64,000 bases of DNA, taken from assembly GCA_001189275.1 (NCBI GenBank), contig CP012158.1:1240001-1304000 (forward strand). Reading direction: 5' to 3'. This document shows positions 8,555 to 16,979 of the stretch, piece by piece; positions within the stretch are counted from its first letter, which is position 1; each line of letters begins with the position of its first letter. Position numbers and translations under genes: made by a program. The notes below the pieces were generated by a model. That model did no database searches, was not told where the DNA came from, and saw only the letters and a program-made list of their open reading frames with translations. Source of the stretch: Pyrobaculum sp. WP30 (lineage in GTDB: Archaea; Thermoproteota; Thermoprotei; Thermoproteales; Thermoproteaceae).

Positions 8555-8558
8555 TTTT

Positions 8559-9101
8559 TTAAATTACTTTTCTTGCTAGTAATAATATTGCTATTACTGT
8601 AATTGTTAGTATTATGTCTTTTGTTACTATAAAGTGAGGCAGTATTATCGATAGGGAGGTGGCGGTGATGACGATTTTTGACCTGGTCCTCAGCGCCGCA
8701 TATCTGGCTTTAAAGAAGGGGGCCGAGGCGACTATGGGCTTCTTCTCCTTCTTGGCTACGGGGTCTTCTATTTGGGGCTCCGCCAGCGCTCTGTAGATGA
8801 TCTCATCTGCGGTGTAGAGGTCTTTCAAGGCGGCGAGGTATCTGCGGGCGGCGGCTTCTTTCTCTGGGTTTGACAGGAGCTTTCTCGTTTTTTCCAGGGT
8901 CTTTTTGTGTATCTTTTCTGTTAGGAGAATGCTTGAGGTCAACACAGCTACTGCGAGATATTTAAAGGCGGGGTTCGCCAGCAACGCCAACCCGCTTAGG
9001 AGTACGCTGGCCATGGCAGATGAGGCGAGTACGAGGACCAGCTTATTATACGCCTTCTCATGTATCTCTTGGATTCTGTGCGCTATGTATTCACTTAACA
9101 T
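8559..9101 (-). CDS. Membrane protein, last gene of secretion-ATPase operon
   Basis: 180 residues with two pairs of hydrophobic segments (about 22-45 and 46-62; 140-160 and 163-178) around a charged helical middle of about 75 residues. This layout (helical hairpins flanking a cytoplasmic domain) recalls a reduced type II/IV secretion platform protein (GspF/TadC class), but I cannot show homology. It overlaps the upstream ATPase gene by 11 nt, so the products are probably made together and may act together. It converges with the thermosome gene, 4 nt apart. Confidence 0.65.
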   Translation of the reverse strand: MLSEYIAHRIQEIHEKAYNKLVLVLASSAMASVLLSGLALLANPAFKYLAVAVLTSSILLTEKIHKKTLEKTRKLLSNPEKEAAARRYLAALKDLYTADEIIYRALAEPQIEDPVAKKEKKPIVASAPFFKARYAALRTRSKIVITATSLSIILPHFIVTKDIILTITVIAILLLARKVI

Positions 9102-10134
9102 AGATCTCCACGACCCGCCTCTCTATGACAGCCCCATACCGCTTGGCAAGCTGTACGATGGCTGTGTTTTTCACCTCTGTGTATCTCTCTAGTCTCCTCA
9201 ACGCCTCTTCTACCGTCGCTGAGTGCATAGTTGCGAACGTCTGGAGCCCCATCTCTGTGGCTGTTTTAAACGCATGGAAGTGATCCTCATACTGCAACTC
9301 ACCTATGAAAACCAGATCTATGTTTCTGTTTAGAGATGCGTAGATCTGCCTCGCCTTGTTCACGTCGCGTATCTTGATCTGGTTTTTGTCCGGGTCCTCC
9401 TCAAGCTCATCTGCCTCGTCTATGTAAACCCGTTGCAAGTTGCCGGGAATTACGTCGTCAAGTGCGGCTAGTAGGGTGGTCTTGCCGCTACCCGGCGGCC
9501 CCGCCACCACTATATGCCTCCCCTCCTTTAAAGCTACAAAGATCTCCGCCAGTTGCTCACGCGTTAGGAAGCCGCTCTCCACCAGTTGACGCAAGGTGAT
9601 CTTGCTCCTGTGTATGCGGATGTAAGCTTGTGGGTTCGGGACGATGGGGGGCAGGTCCAGCGATACTCTCATTCTCATCTTGCCAAACCGCAGGCCGTAT
9701 CTAAACGAGGGGTTTGCTGTGGTGAGTTCAATCCCCTTCATCTGAGCGAGCTTTAACAAGCTTTTTATCGTGGCGCCGTCTGCCGTTTTCGAGGTCTTGA
9801 ACTTACCGCTTCTCTTCGTTACGTAGATCGGCCGGCCCGGCACCAGCAGGATATCCTCCACCTCGTCTTCGACTAGGTCGGCGATCCCCTGGAGGCCTAC
9901 TGTGGCCAAAGTTGCTCTCACGGCGATTTCGGCGTTTATTTTTGTGAAGAGCTCGTAGCGCAGTTGCAATGTTGTGTCTACGTCTTTGCTGAAGATTCTT
10001 GACGACAGGGCCACTACGTCTCGCATCTCCTCCTCGGCGAAGACGCAGAGGCCCTTCTCGAGACATGCGTGTTTACACTCAACGCATTCCACTATTCGGG
10101 CCAGGAGATGTGGAAAGTTACTCTTGAGCAACAT
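9091..10134 (-). CDS. Type II/IV secretion system ATPase (GspE/TadA family)
   Basis: 347 residues. Walker A is VAGPPGSGKTTLL (about 210-222), the Walker B region with aspartate box reads VFIGELQYEDH (about 275-285), and the His box is TMHSATVEEALRR (about 302-315). The N-terminus carries a cysteine cluster (CVECKHACLEKGLC, about 17-30), which may bind a metal or Fe-S cluster; this is unusual for the family and is an inference. Such ATPases power archaeal pili and related machines at the membrane. It sits between a TFB-like protein (17-nt overlap) and a membrane protein (11-nt overlap). No prepilin gene is seen nearby. Confidence 0.85.
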   Translation of the reverse strand: MLLKSNFPHLLARIVECVECKHACLEKGLCVFAEEEMRDVVALSSRIFSKDVDTTLQLRYELFTKINAEIAVRATLATVGLQGIADLVEDEVEDILLVPGRPIYVTKRSGKFKTSKTADGATIKSLLKLAQMKGIELTTANPSFRYGLRFGKMRMRVSLDLPPIVPNPQAYIRIHRSKITLRQLVESGFLTREQLAEIFVALKEGRHIVVAGPPGSGKTTLLAALDDVIPGNLQRVYIDEADELEEDPDKNQIKIRDVNKARQIYASLNRNIDLVFIGELQYEDHFHAFKTATEMGLQTFATMHSATVEEALRRLERYTEVKNTAIVQLAKRYGAVIERRVVEIYVK

Positions 10135-10618
10135 GCCGCCTTAGTTTTGTAACCGTGTCTCTTATACTGAACTTACTTATGTTAAGCAGTAGAGCTATCT
10201 GTTGCTTGTGTATGTGGTAACCCGTCTTCTCCGCGGCCATGTAGAAAAGAGCCGCGGCCAGCACCCTCGGGTTTTTGCCCTGGTACACCCGCTTATCTAG
10301 ACCTTGAAAAGTTGACAACGCAACCCGTTCAAGATCTGGGCGGCCCAGCTCCCTCGCTATTTTGGCTACGTAGAACCTCACCAACTCGCTGTATTTCCTT
10401 TTGACCGTCTCCTTCGTTTCTCTCTGGAGAAATACGAGGAGGCGGCTTTCTCTCCTCAGCGGCATTTCAAGTTTCACCCTTGGCAGGACAAGCTCGTATC
10501 CCACCACTGTGCCGCAGTCGGTACACACATACTCGCCGTTCTCATTTAGTATTATTTTGTCAGACTTACAATATGGACAAATCACGTATCGATGGTTTTT
10601 TCGATGTATTAAACTCAT
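10118..10618 (-). CDS. TFB-like protein with zinc ribbon and one cyclin repeat
   Basis: 166 residues, about half a normal TFB. Residues 12-40 form a zinc ribbon (CPYCKSD...YVCTDCGTVV). The rest, about 60-166, aligns with a single cyclin-like repeat ending in a helix-turn-helix (IALLLNISKFSIRDTVTKLRR). Full TFB has two repeats and bridges TBP-DNA to RNA polymerase; this short form could still contact polymerase through its ribbon but is unlikely to clamp TBP in the usual way (inference). It heads a three-gene operon with a secretion ATPase and a membrane protein and may regulate it. An A/T-rich tract lies directly before the ATG. Confidence 0.8.
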   Translation of the reverse strand: MSLIHRKNHRYVICPYCKSDKIILNENGEYVCTDCGTVVGYELVLPRVKLEMPLRRESRLLVFLQRETKETVKRKYSELVRFYVAKIARELGRPDLERVALSTFQGLDKRVYQGKNPRVLAAALFYMAAEKTGYHIHKQQIALLLNISKFSIRDTVTKLRRHVAQE

Positions 10619-10709
10619 AGATTATATCTTATTCTATGAAGAGAGGGTTGGGTCAAAGTTTTTATGAAGTCCTCATCAAAATTTTTATACCGAGCCCAAA
10701 ACATGCGGC

Positions 10710-11024
10710 ATGGAGTTTTCGCTAAAAGTTGACGACGTAACAAGCGGCGCCCCCAACGTAATCACCTTGAAAGGCGATGTAGATGTGGTACTGGAGCTAC
10801 CGCTAGATAGGCTTGGAATAAGCATATCTAAAGGAAATAAAATAAAACTAGTTATACATAAAGAAAAAGACCAAGATCTACACAAGTACAAGATCTATGC
10901 ATGGGGCATCGTGTACTACGTAGGGGAGGGAATAACGCGGATCTCCATAGGAGGCCTGCAACTCGACATCAAGAAAGAACTCCCATTAAAAATCGGCGAA
11001 AAAGTATACGTCGGTCTTATCTGA
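10710..11024 (+). CDS. rpo8: RNA polymerase subunit Rpo8 (RpoG, Rpb8-like)
   Basis: 104 residues, of the length and all-beta pattern of crenarchaeal Rpo8, the orthologue of eukaryotic Rpb8. The diagnostic C-terminal part, YKIYAWGIVYYVGEG then ISIGGLQLDI (about 54-88), parallels the YxxYGxxY and SxGGLL motifs of Rpb8. The N-terminal half is strand-rich with the acidic/hydrophobic pattern VDVVLELPLDRLGI. TATA AATTTTTATACC is centred 26 nt before the ATG. The last codon and stop (ATC TGA) coincide with the end of a transposon-like repeat, so the final residue may have been changed by insertion (predicted ATG TAA before). Confidence 0.8.
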   Translation: MEFSLKVDDVTSGAPNVITLKGDVDVVLELPLDRLGISISKGNKIKLVIHKEKDQDLHKYKIYAWGIVYYVGEGITRISIGGLQLDIKKELPLKIGEKVYVGLI

Positions 11025-11237
11025 CCTCCTCCCCGCCCTAAAGGGCGGAGGTTCCCCCTTTGGGCGGCTCATCAGCGCCCTCGCCCGGCCCTCAACGGCC
11101 CCTCAGACCGGGGTCATGGAGCTACCCGGGCCAGCACCGCGGGTCATCCGCCCCCAGCAGGAGGCCATAGTTGTGAAAACGCCTATTTTAAAGCTTTCTC
11201 CCCATCCCCGCCCTAAAGGGCGGGGCTTTCTCCTGTT
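11021..11237 (-). mobile_element. Internally deleted TnpB element (MITE-like) after rpo8
   Basis: About 217 nt with both ends of the 62-kb TnpB element but no tnpB. The right end, CTGACCTCCTCCCCGCCCTA at 11021, continues with shared blocks TTCCCC, GGGCGG, GCCCTCGCCCGGCC, ACGGCCCCT, GGGGTCATGG and CCCGGGCCAGCAC out to about 11170. The left end, CCCCGCCCTAAAGGGCGGGG then CTTTC, lies at 11208-11232. GTAA (TTAC on the element strand) follows at 11238-11241. The retained right end corresponds to the region that in TnpB elements encodes the guide RNA. It sits between rpo8 and the Sm protein promoter. Confidence 0.75.
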
Positions 11238-11321
11238 GTAAAACCTCAACGGCCGCTGGGTAGCGCTTCTAAAACGGCTGGTGAACCCTACAAATTTTAA
11301 TACTTGGAACTCGCCCCCCTC

Positions 11322-11753
11322 ATGGCTTCAACACTGGCGGAATCCAGCAAACGTTTTGTTGCCGAGCTAAACAACGTAATCGGAAAAGAGGTACAGGTGG
11401 TCTTGTCAAATGGGGAGGTCTACAGAGGAGTCCTCCACGCCGTTGACACCCAACTCAACGTCGTTCTTTCAAACGCAGTGGGCAAAACAGGCGAGAAATA
11501 CGCCAGAGTTTTCATTATGTACAGATACATCGTTCACATAGACAGCATAGAGAAGCGCATAGACATGCGGGAGTTCGCAAAATACGCAGAGAAGGTGTTT
11601 CCGGGCATGGTTAAATACGTAGAGGAGACAAACACTGTTCTAATAGGCGACAAGGTACGCGTCAGCGAAATAGGGGTAGAAGGCGTGGGTCCGGTGGCTG
11701 AGCGGGCGAAGCGGCTCTTCGAGGAGTTTCTGAAGTCTAAAGGCGTTGACTAG
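11322..11753 (+). CDS. Sm-like archaeal protein, SmAP3 type
   Basis: 143 residues. The N-terminal Sm fold shows Sm1 (GKEVQVVLSNGEVYRGVLHA then DTQLNVVL, about 22-50) and Sm2 (VFIMYRYIVHI, about 63-73). About 65 further residues form a second domain (EKVFPGMVKYVEETNTVLIG...), as in SmAP3 of Pyrobaculum aerophilum, which forms large rings; RNA binding is the expected role. I chose ATG 11322 over TTG 11304 because the TATA tract AAATTTTAATA is centred about 24 nt before it. Its end overlaps the convergent lhr gene by 4 nt. Confidence 0.88.
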   Translation: MASTLAESSKRFVAELNNVIGKEVQVVLSNGEVYRGVLHAVDTQLNVVLSNAVGKTGEKYARVFIMYRYIVHIDSIEKRIDMREFAKYAEKVFPGMVKYVEETNTVLIGDKVRVSEIGVEGVGPVAERAKRLFEEFLKSKGVD

Positions 11754-14491
11754 TCCCAAAACGCCTTGGTTGACGCGAACTGTTTTTCCGCGTCTAATAT
11801 AGCGGCCCAGAGGTCATCGCCCTCAAATACCTTGTTGAGGATCTTCACGGCGGTTTTTGGGCCCACGCCGTGTGCCAGCTGGACCACGACGCCGACCTTA
11901 CCGTGTTCAAGCACAAGAGAGGCGCTTTGTTGCAACTTCTCTAGGATCTTCCGCTCCTCCGCACCCATCCTCTGTCTAAGTTTGTATTTGCTCAAAACCT
12001 GCCTCGCCTTTTCCACGTCGATTCCTTTTAAAACCGCCAACGTCCTCACGCCGCACCTCTGGCAGTAAACATCGTCAGGGATCACAGAGACCTTCGCCGC
12101 ATATGACCAGCCGCAGTTGAGACAAAGCAATGTCACGTTTCTGTTCATTATCCTCTTGCGGGCGAGGTCTGCAAGAGCCTCCTTGGAGAGGCCCTTAAAC
12201 GAGAAATCCACCCGCAGAGCCTCCTCTAGAATTGGCTTCTCGAGCGCAGTAGGCTTCGCAAGCCTCTTTACTGTTACGTCCCCCTTGACCAGAGCCTCCA
12301 GCAGGTAAAACAGCGCCTTCACGTCTAGCTTCTCCACAAACACCTCATTAAGCGCCTCCAAGCCCGGCAAGTCGTCCAGATACGCCTCGACAAGCCGGCT
12401 GGGGACCTCCTCGGCGTCTTTAGCCACAAGCCCCGTTCTCCTCGCCACTTGGAAAAACCGGTACCTAAACATCTTCGAGTTCTTCACAGCGTTCCTAAGC
12501 GTCGTGTAGACGTATGACTGAGGCCTCTTGAACACTTCATCTAGGGCTTGCAGAGGGACGTAGTCCCTAAATATCAGCAATACTCTGTACGCATCAGCCC
12601 TGTACCCCACAGGGCCTACGTAGCCAGAAAGCGCGTAGGAGAGGTAAAGACCCAGAGCCTCGTTCCCCTTAGACCCCAGGCAGCTATGAATCACCGCGTA
12701 TCTGTTCCCCACTATATGTACGTGCAACCTCCCAGGCTCCGGTATAAGCCCCTCCTCGATGCCGTCTAGGTCAACCGGCAACTCCGCATCCCCCCTCAGC
12801 GCGTATCTAAGAAGCTCCGCGCGTTTACGACACGCCTCCTGCGCCACCTCATACGGCACAGGTATCTGCTCGCCGACCCACGCGGGCAACGCCCCAACGA
12901 CGTCGTAGTCCGGGTAGAGATAAGCCACGTCGTCTTCACGCCTCGTGAAAACCCACACCCTGCCGGACAACACCATCTTCGTCCCGGGTTCTATGGAGAA
13001 TACAAATTCCCTATCTAACTCACCCACGGACCTGCCGGTGGACTCGTCAACCGCCCTGTATTTCTTCTCGTCGGGTATTGTGGACACATTTTCAAAGTAG
13101 TACCTGAGGCTACCCCTCCTCGGCCCCAGCCCTTTAAGGAGGCGGTGCCTCTCGGCGAAATCCAGCACAAGCCTTAGGTCGTCTTCCGTCAAGTACCTGT
13201 AGGGATGAGCCCGCCGCACCACCCGCAACACGTGCCCCACGTCCACCTCCCTGCCGTCGAGCCTAGCCTCCAGCGCGATCCCCACCACCTGGTGCAGAAG
13301 GACGTCAAGCGCGTTTTCATGGTACTCCACATCGCCCTCCAGCAACCCTTTAAGGGCCCTCTCGGCAATAACCTCAGACTCCAACAAATCCTCCAAATCC
13401 GAAGCCACCACAACCCCCCGGGAGACCTGCCCCAGCCTGTGTCCGCTCCTCCCCACCCTTTGGAGAAGCTTGGAGGTCTGCCGCGGAGAGCCGTACTGCA
13501 CAACCAGGTCGATCTCGCCTACGTCTATCCCCAGCTCCAGACTCGACGTGGCCACAGCAACCTTAAGCTCGCCCCGCTTCAGCCTGTCCTCCACCGAAAT
13601 CCTATGCTCGCGAGACAGCGAAGAGTGATGAACCTCCACCACGTCGCCGAGGAGGCGTTTAAGCCTAGAGGAAAGGAACTCAGCCCCATCTCTCGTGTTT
13701 GTGAAAACCAACACCGCACCCCTGGAGCCCCTTATGTACTCAGCAACCTTCCTTATCCTCGCTACAGCCTCAGGCGTGGCGTCGAGCTCTTCAGCTTTTA
13801 TATAATCCTCATCTGCCGGCGTCGGCAAAACCACGTCTATCTCATACGCCTTCTCCCCCGACACGTCAACCACCTCCACCGCCCTCCCCACGCCGCCCAA
13901 AAACCCAGCAACAAGCCCCCGGTTGCCCACGGTGGCGGAGAGACCAACCCGCTGAAACTCCCCGGCAAGCTCCACAAGTCTCTCAAGCCCGACGGCAAGC
14001 TGAACCCCCCTCTTGCTTCCAACTAGCTCATGAACCTCGTCGACGACGACATAACGCACGTTTCTCAAACTACCCCTAAGCCTCCGGTGCAGCAGCAAAA
14101 TCTGCAACGACTCCGGCGTGGTGATGAGCAGGTCGGGAGGCCTAGACGCCAAAACTCTCCGCTCAGACTCCGCCGTGTCGCTGTGTCTAACCGCCAACGT
14201 GAACCCCAGCCTCTCAGCCAGCCCGTAAAGCCGCCTCAGCAGATCTCTGTTAAGCGACCTAAGAGGGGTGATGTAAAGCGCCCTTACCCCCATCCCAGAC
14301 GCCTCCAACATTTTTGAAAATACAGGAAACAACGCGGCCTCCGTCTTGCCAAACCCCGTAGGCGCTATGATCAAGGTGTGCATGCCAGAGAGCACTTTAG
14401 GTATGGCGGCCACCTGCACCGGCGTTGGGGAGGTGTAGCCAAGCTCCTCTATAGCCTCCCGGAGCTTTGGATGCAACAGTTCAAAAACCAC
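11750..14491 (-). CDS. lhr: Lhr-type ATP-dependent helicase
   Basis: 913 residues. Superfamily 2 motifs: Q-motif region TPVQVAAIPKV (about 23), Walker A APTGFGKTEAA (about 43), DEVHEL (about 150), motif III SATVG (about 185) and motif VI QRVGRSGHR (about 346). The second half holds the winged-helix and Lhr-specific domains, and near residue 797 a zinc finger of the form CLNCGW...YCQRCG. Lhr proteins unwind DNA or RNA:DNA hybrids and are implicated in repair or RNA metabolism in archaea (family knowledge). The C-terminus looks like a helix-hairpin-helix region. Convergent with the Sm protein. Confidence 0.9.
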   Translation of the reverse strand: MVFELLHPKLREAIEELGYTSPTPVQVAAIPKVLSGMHTLIIAPTGFGKTEAALFPVFSKMLEASGMGVRALYITPLRSLNRDLLRRLYGLAERLGFTLAVRHSDTAESERRVLASRPPDLLITTPESLQILLLHRRLRGSLRNVRYVVVDEVHELVGSKRGVQLAVGLERLVELAGEFQRVGLSATVGNRGLVAGFLGGVGRAVEVVDVSGEKAYEIDVVLPTPADEDYIKAEELDATPEAVARIRKVAEYIRGSRGAVLVFTNTRDGAEFLSSRLKRLLGDVVEVHHSSLSREHRISVEDRLKRGELKVAVATSSLELGIDVGEIDLVVQYGSPRQTSKLLQRVGRSGHRLGQVSRGVVVASDLEDLLESEVIAERALKGLLEGDVEYHENALDVLLHQVVGIALEARLDGREVDVGHVLRVVRRAHPYRYLTEDDLRLVLDFAERHRLLKGLGPRRGSLRYYFENVSTIPDEKKYRAVDESTGRSVGELDREFVFSIEPGTKMVLSGRVWVFTRREDDVAYLYPDYDVVGALPAWVGEQIPVPYEVAQEACRKRAELLRYALRGDAELPVDLDGIEEGLIPEPGRLHVHIVGNRYAVIHSCLGSKGNEALGLYLSYALSGYVGPVGYRADAYRVLLIFRDYVPLQALDEVFKRPQSYVYTTLRNAVKNSKMFRYRFFQVARRTGLVAKDAEEVPSRLVEAYLDDLPGLEALNEVFVEKLDVKALFYLLEALVKGDVTVKRLAKPTALEKPILEEALRVDFSFKGLSKEALADLARKRIMNRNVTLLCLNCGWSYAAKVSVIPDDVYCQRCGVRTLAVLKGIDVEKARQVLSKYKLRQRMGAEERKILEKLQQSASLVLEHGKVGVVVQLAHGVGPKTAVKILNKVFEGDDLWAAILDAEKQFASTKAFWD

Positions 14492-14519
14492 GACGACGAA
14501 ACCCTACGTCAATATAACC

Positions 14520-15128
14520 TTAGTGGCGCGGCCACTCGATGGAGTTCAAAATCTCGGGGATCCTCCGCCTGGCCTCCTCGCGTAGCTCATCGTAGAAGTT
14601 GCGCCCAGTGGAATCAATCATAACAGTAAGCGGGCCGAAGTTCTCCACCTCGAAGACCCACATCGCCTCTGCCATGCCCAAGTCAAGCCAATACACGTCA
14701 ACAACACGCTTAATCGCCTTCGCGGCTAGGACGCCCGCGCCGCCTGTAAATATGGCGTATGCCGCCACATGTTTTTTCATCGCCTCAGCAGTCCTCTTAC
14801 CCATGCCGCCCTTCCCCACCACGAGCTTAACCCCCAACTTCTCAATTACATCTGCCTCAAACGCCTCCATCCTAGCCGACGTAGTCGGACCTGCGCTTAT
14901 CACCTCCCACCCCCTCTCGGTCCTCCGGACGACGGGGCCCACGTGATACACCACCCCGCCTCTTAGGTCAACCGGAAGTCTCTCGCCGCGCTCCATGTAC
15001 TCCAGCATCCTCTTATGCGCTGAGTCGCGTGCCGCCACCACGACGCCGCTTATGTAAAGCGTGTCCCCAACCCGGAGCCTCGCCACATCCTCCTCAGAAA
15101 GAGGAGTTTTCAAGTGGTATATGGGCAT
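14520..15128 (-). CDS. fumB: Fumarate hydratase class I, beta subunit
   Basis: 202 residues, matching the C-terminal (beta) half of class I fumarases, which interconvert fumarate and malate in the citric acid cycle. Typical stretches are GDTLYISGVVVAARDSAHKR (about 22-42), SAGPTTSARM (about 78-87) and GKGGMG (about 104-109). The alpha subunit, which carries the Fe-S cluster, is divergently encoded 106 nt away; the two-subunit split is usual in archaea. A TATA-like stretch lies just upstream of the ATG. The related use of such folds in tartrate dehydratase is less likely in an autotroph-type archaeon. Confidence 0.9.
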   Translation of the reverse strand: MPIYHLKTPLSEEDVARLRVGDTLYISGVVVAARDSAHKRMLEYMERGERLPVDLRGGVVYHVGPVVRRTERGWEVISAGPTTSARMEAFEADVIEKLGVKLVVGKGGMGKRTAEAMKKHVAAYAIFTGGAGVLAAKAIKRVVDVYWLDLGMAEAMWVFEVENFGPLTVMIDSTGRNFYDELREEARRRIPEILNSIEWPRH

Positions 15129-15234
15129 GGTTTATTATGTATGTGTATTTTAAAGTTTAGCACACGGCCAGATACGTAGCTCTTTTAGATCGATGAAGCA
15201 ATAAATATATTTTAACACCCATCCACTTAGCCAC

Positions 15235-16101
15235 ATGCTTGAGCAGGTTATCCTCAAGGCCGCCAAGGAGGTTATCATCCGCGCGGCGGTAAGCCCCGCG
15301 TTTGACGTCACAACTTCTCTCAAAAAAGCGCTTGAAACAGAAGAAAACGAGCCGGCCAAGGTCCAGCTGGGGGGCATATTGAAAAACATCGAGCTCTCCA
15401 CCTCTGAAAAAGCCGCGGTGTGTCAAGACACGGGGTTCCCCAACTTCTACATAAAACTCGGCGACCGCTTCCCGCTGAGGAGCAAAATATACGACATACT
15501 GACCCAGGCGATCCGCGAAGTAACAAAGGAGCTACCCCTCAGGCCCAACACAGTCCATCCCTTCACCGAAAAGAACTTGGGCGACAACACCGGGGTGGGC
15601 GCGCCTTGGTTCGAGGTGGAGCTCTTCGACGGCGACTACTTGGAGTTCCACTACGTACCTAAGGGAGGCGGGACGGAGCTCCCCAGCAAAGCCTTCACCC
15701 TGCCGCCCGGCGTCGCCATGAAGGAGCTACCGCGCCTAGTTCTCGAGGCCGTGATAGACGCGGGGCCCATGCCCTGCCCGCCGGTTATAGTAGGCATAGG
15801 CATAGGCCCCTCGGTAGACATCGCCGCGAAGCTTGCAAAAAAGGCGGCGGCGCTCAGGCCCGTCGGGTCCAGACATCCAGAGCCAGAAATCGCAAAGATG
15901 GAGGACGAGTTGCTGAAGGCCATAAACAAGCTCGGCGTGGGCGTGCACGGAATAGGGGGCAAGGTGACGGCGCTGGATGTACACATTGAATACGTCTACA
16001 GGCACCCAGCCACGTTCTCCATAGGCATAGTCTTCTCGTGCTGGGCGACGCGCAGGTCGGGGGCCAGAGTCTACCCCGACGGGAGATACGAGATAATCTA
16101 G
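15235..16101 (+). CDS. fumA: Fumarate hydratase class I, alpha subunit
   Basis: 288 residues, the Fe-S half of the two-subunit class I fumarase. Three cysteines expected to hold the catalytic [4Fe-4S] cluster are seen: VCQDTGFPNF (about 62), MPCPPVIVGIGIG (about 181) and SCWATRRSGARVYPDG (about 268). The oxygen-sensitive cluster fits an anaerobic or microaerobic life. Leaderless start: an A/T tract (ATAAATATATTTTAAC) lies 20-35 nt upstream. Its stop overlaps by 4 nt the convergent gene for a ribbon-helix-helix protein. Confidence 0.93.
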   Translation: MLEQVILKAAKEVIIRAAVSPAFDVTTSLKKALETEENEPAKVQLGGILKNIELSTSEKAAVCQDTGFPNFYIKLGDRFPLRSKIYDILTQAIREVTKELPLRPNTVHPFTEKNLGDNTGVGAPWFEVELFDGDYLEFHYVPKGGGTELPSKAFTLPPGVAMKELPRLVLEAVIDAGPMPCPPVIVGIGIGPSVDIAAKLAKKAAALRPVGSRHPEPEIAKMEDELLKAINKLGVGVHGIGGKVTALDVHIEYVYRHPATFSIGIVFSCWATRRSGARVYPDGRYEII

Positions 16102-16250
16102 CCTTCGTATCTCTTCAACAGCCTCTCGACCGCGTATCTTACGGCGTCTGCGCGGGTTGGAAAAACCCCCTTCGTCACCAGCATGTCTAGCTTCCTCACT
16201 AGGGATTTAGGCAACGTGACGGTGGTAATTACGGCCTTTTCGTACTCCAT
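16098..16250 (-). CDS. Ribbon-helix-helix (CopG-type) protein
   Basis: 50 residues starting MEYEKAVITTVTLPKSL. A beta strand (TTVTLP) followed by two helices (KSLVRKLDMLVTKG and TRADAVRYAVERLLKRY) is the standard RHH DNA-binding fold; such proteins act as dimeric repressors. It starts at ATG 16250, with a TTAAATA element about 20 nt upstream, and lies between the fumarase alpha gene (4-nt convergent overlap) and the flavin reductase-like gene (divergent, 29 nt away). Its target could be this shared promoter; that is inference. Confidence 0.75.
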   Translation of the reverse strand: MEYEKAVITTVTLPKSLVRKLDMLVTKGVFPTRADAVRYAVERLLKRYEG

Positions 16251-16279
16251 GTTTTAAAATTAGCCCGTTATTTAACTCT

Positions 16280-16723
16280 GTGTGTGAAAAGTCGCCGCTA
16301 CCCACGCCCGTATTGGTAGTCGTCGTGGGGGGCCACGGCGCCGTGGTGGGGTGGCCACTGGTCATCCCCGGCGACCCGCCTCTCGTGGGGGTACCGCTCC
16401 ACAGAAGCAGGAGGACCCTGGAGCTCATCAGGCAGGAACGGGCCTTTTCCATAAACCTGGTGAAAAACGCCGAGAGGGCCTACGAAATCTTCGGCAAACC
16501 TGGCGAGCGGAAGCTGGAGAGGTGGGGACATGTGTCTAGGTGCAGATCGGCGCCGTGTCTGGCGCTGGGGGACGCCGCACGGGTCGTCGAATGTGTATAC
16601 AAGGGGGAGGTGGAGGTAGGGGATCACGTGGTGGTTCTATGTCACGCAGTAGCCGGCTACGGTTGCGGCGAATACGCGGTGTGGGACCCCTGCAATGCTA
16701 GCCGCCGGCGGCCGGCGGAATGA
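16280..16723 (+). CDS. Flavin reductase-like (FMN-binding split-barrel) protein
   Basis: 147 residues. The segment PPLVGVPLHRSRRTLELIRQ...FSINLV then a helix (AYEIFGKPGERKLERWG) matches the DIM6/NTAB flavin reductase-like family that binds FMN and passes electrons to partner oxidases or reductases (family knowledge). It contains six cysteines, several in the C-terminal half. The GTG start at 16280 is the best available, but the N-terminus is short for the family. The end overlaps the convergent moaD-like gene by 26 nt. Partner is unknown. Confidence 0.6.
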   Translation: MCEKSPLPTPVLVVVVGGHGAVVGWPLVIPGDPPLVGVPLHRSRRTLELIRQERAFSINLVKNAERAYEIFGKPGERKLERWGHVSRCRSAPCLALGDAARVVECVYKGEVEVGDHVVVLCHAVAGYGCGEYAVWDPCNASRRRPAE

Positions 16724-16979
16724 AGACCACCTCGTCGCCGTTTTTCAGCCGCGTATCTAAGCCGTTAAGCCACTCCACAGCCCTCCCGTTTACCAGTATG
16801 TTGTACATGGGTTTCAAGTTGCCCCCCTCGTCCAGTAGCTCCTCCCTAAGCTTCGCGTACTTCCTAGCCAACACGTCTATCAGCTCCCGTATAGTTAGGC
16901 CGTCCGGCACCTCGACCTCCGTCTTCAACACGCCTGTTAGCTCATAAAGCGACGCCAGGAACTTAACCCTGAGCTTCAC
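16698..16979 (-). CDS. MoaD/ThiS-type ubiquitin-fold sulfur carrier
   Basis: 93 residues ending in the di-glycine PPAAGG, the thiocarboxylated tail of MoaD-class carriers. The ubiquitin-like beta-grasp pattern is complete: MKLRVKFLASLYELTG at the start and LNGLDTRLKNGDEVVFIPPAAGG at the end. These proteins give sulfur to molybdopterin or thiamine, or tag proteins (SAMP) in archaea. It overlaps by 4 nt the upstream PTPS-like gene, so both are probably made from one message. The pairing suggests pterin (molybdenum/tungsten cofactor) work, but this is inference. Confidence 0.88.
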   Translation of the reverse strand: MKLRVKFLASLYELTGVLKTEVEVPDGLTIRELIDVLARKYAKLREELLDEGGNLKPMYNILVNGRAVEWLNGLDTRLKNGDEVVFIPPAAGG

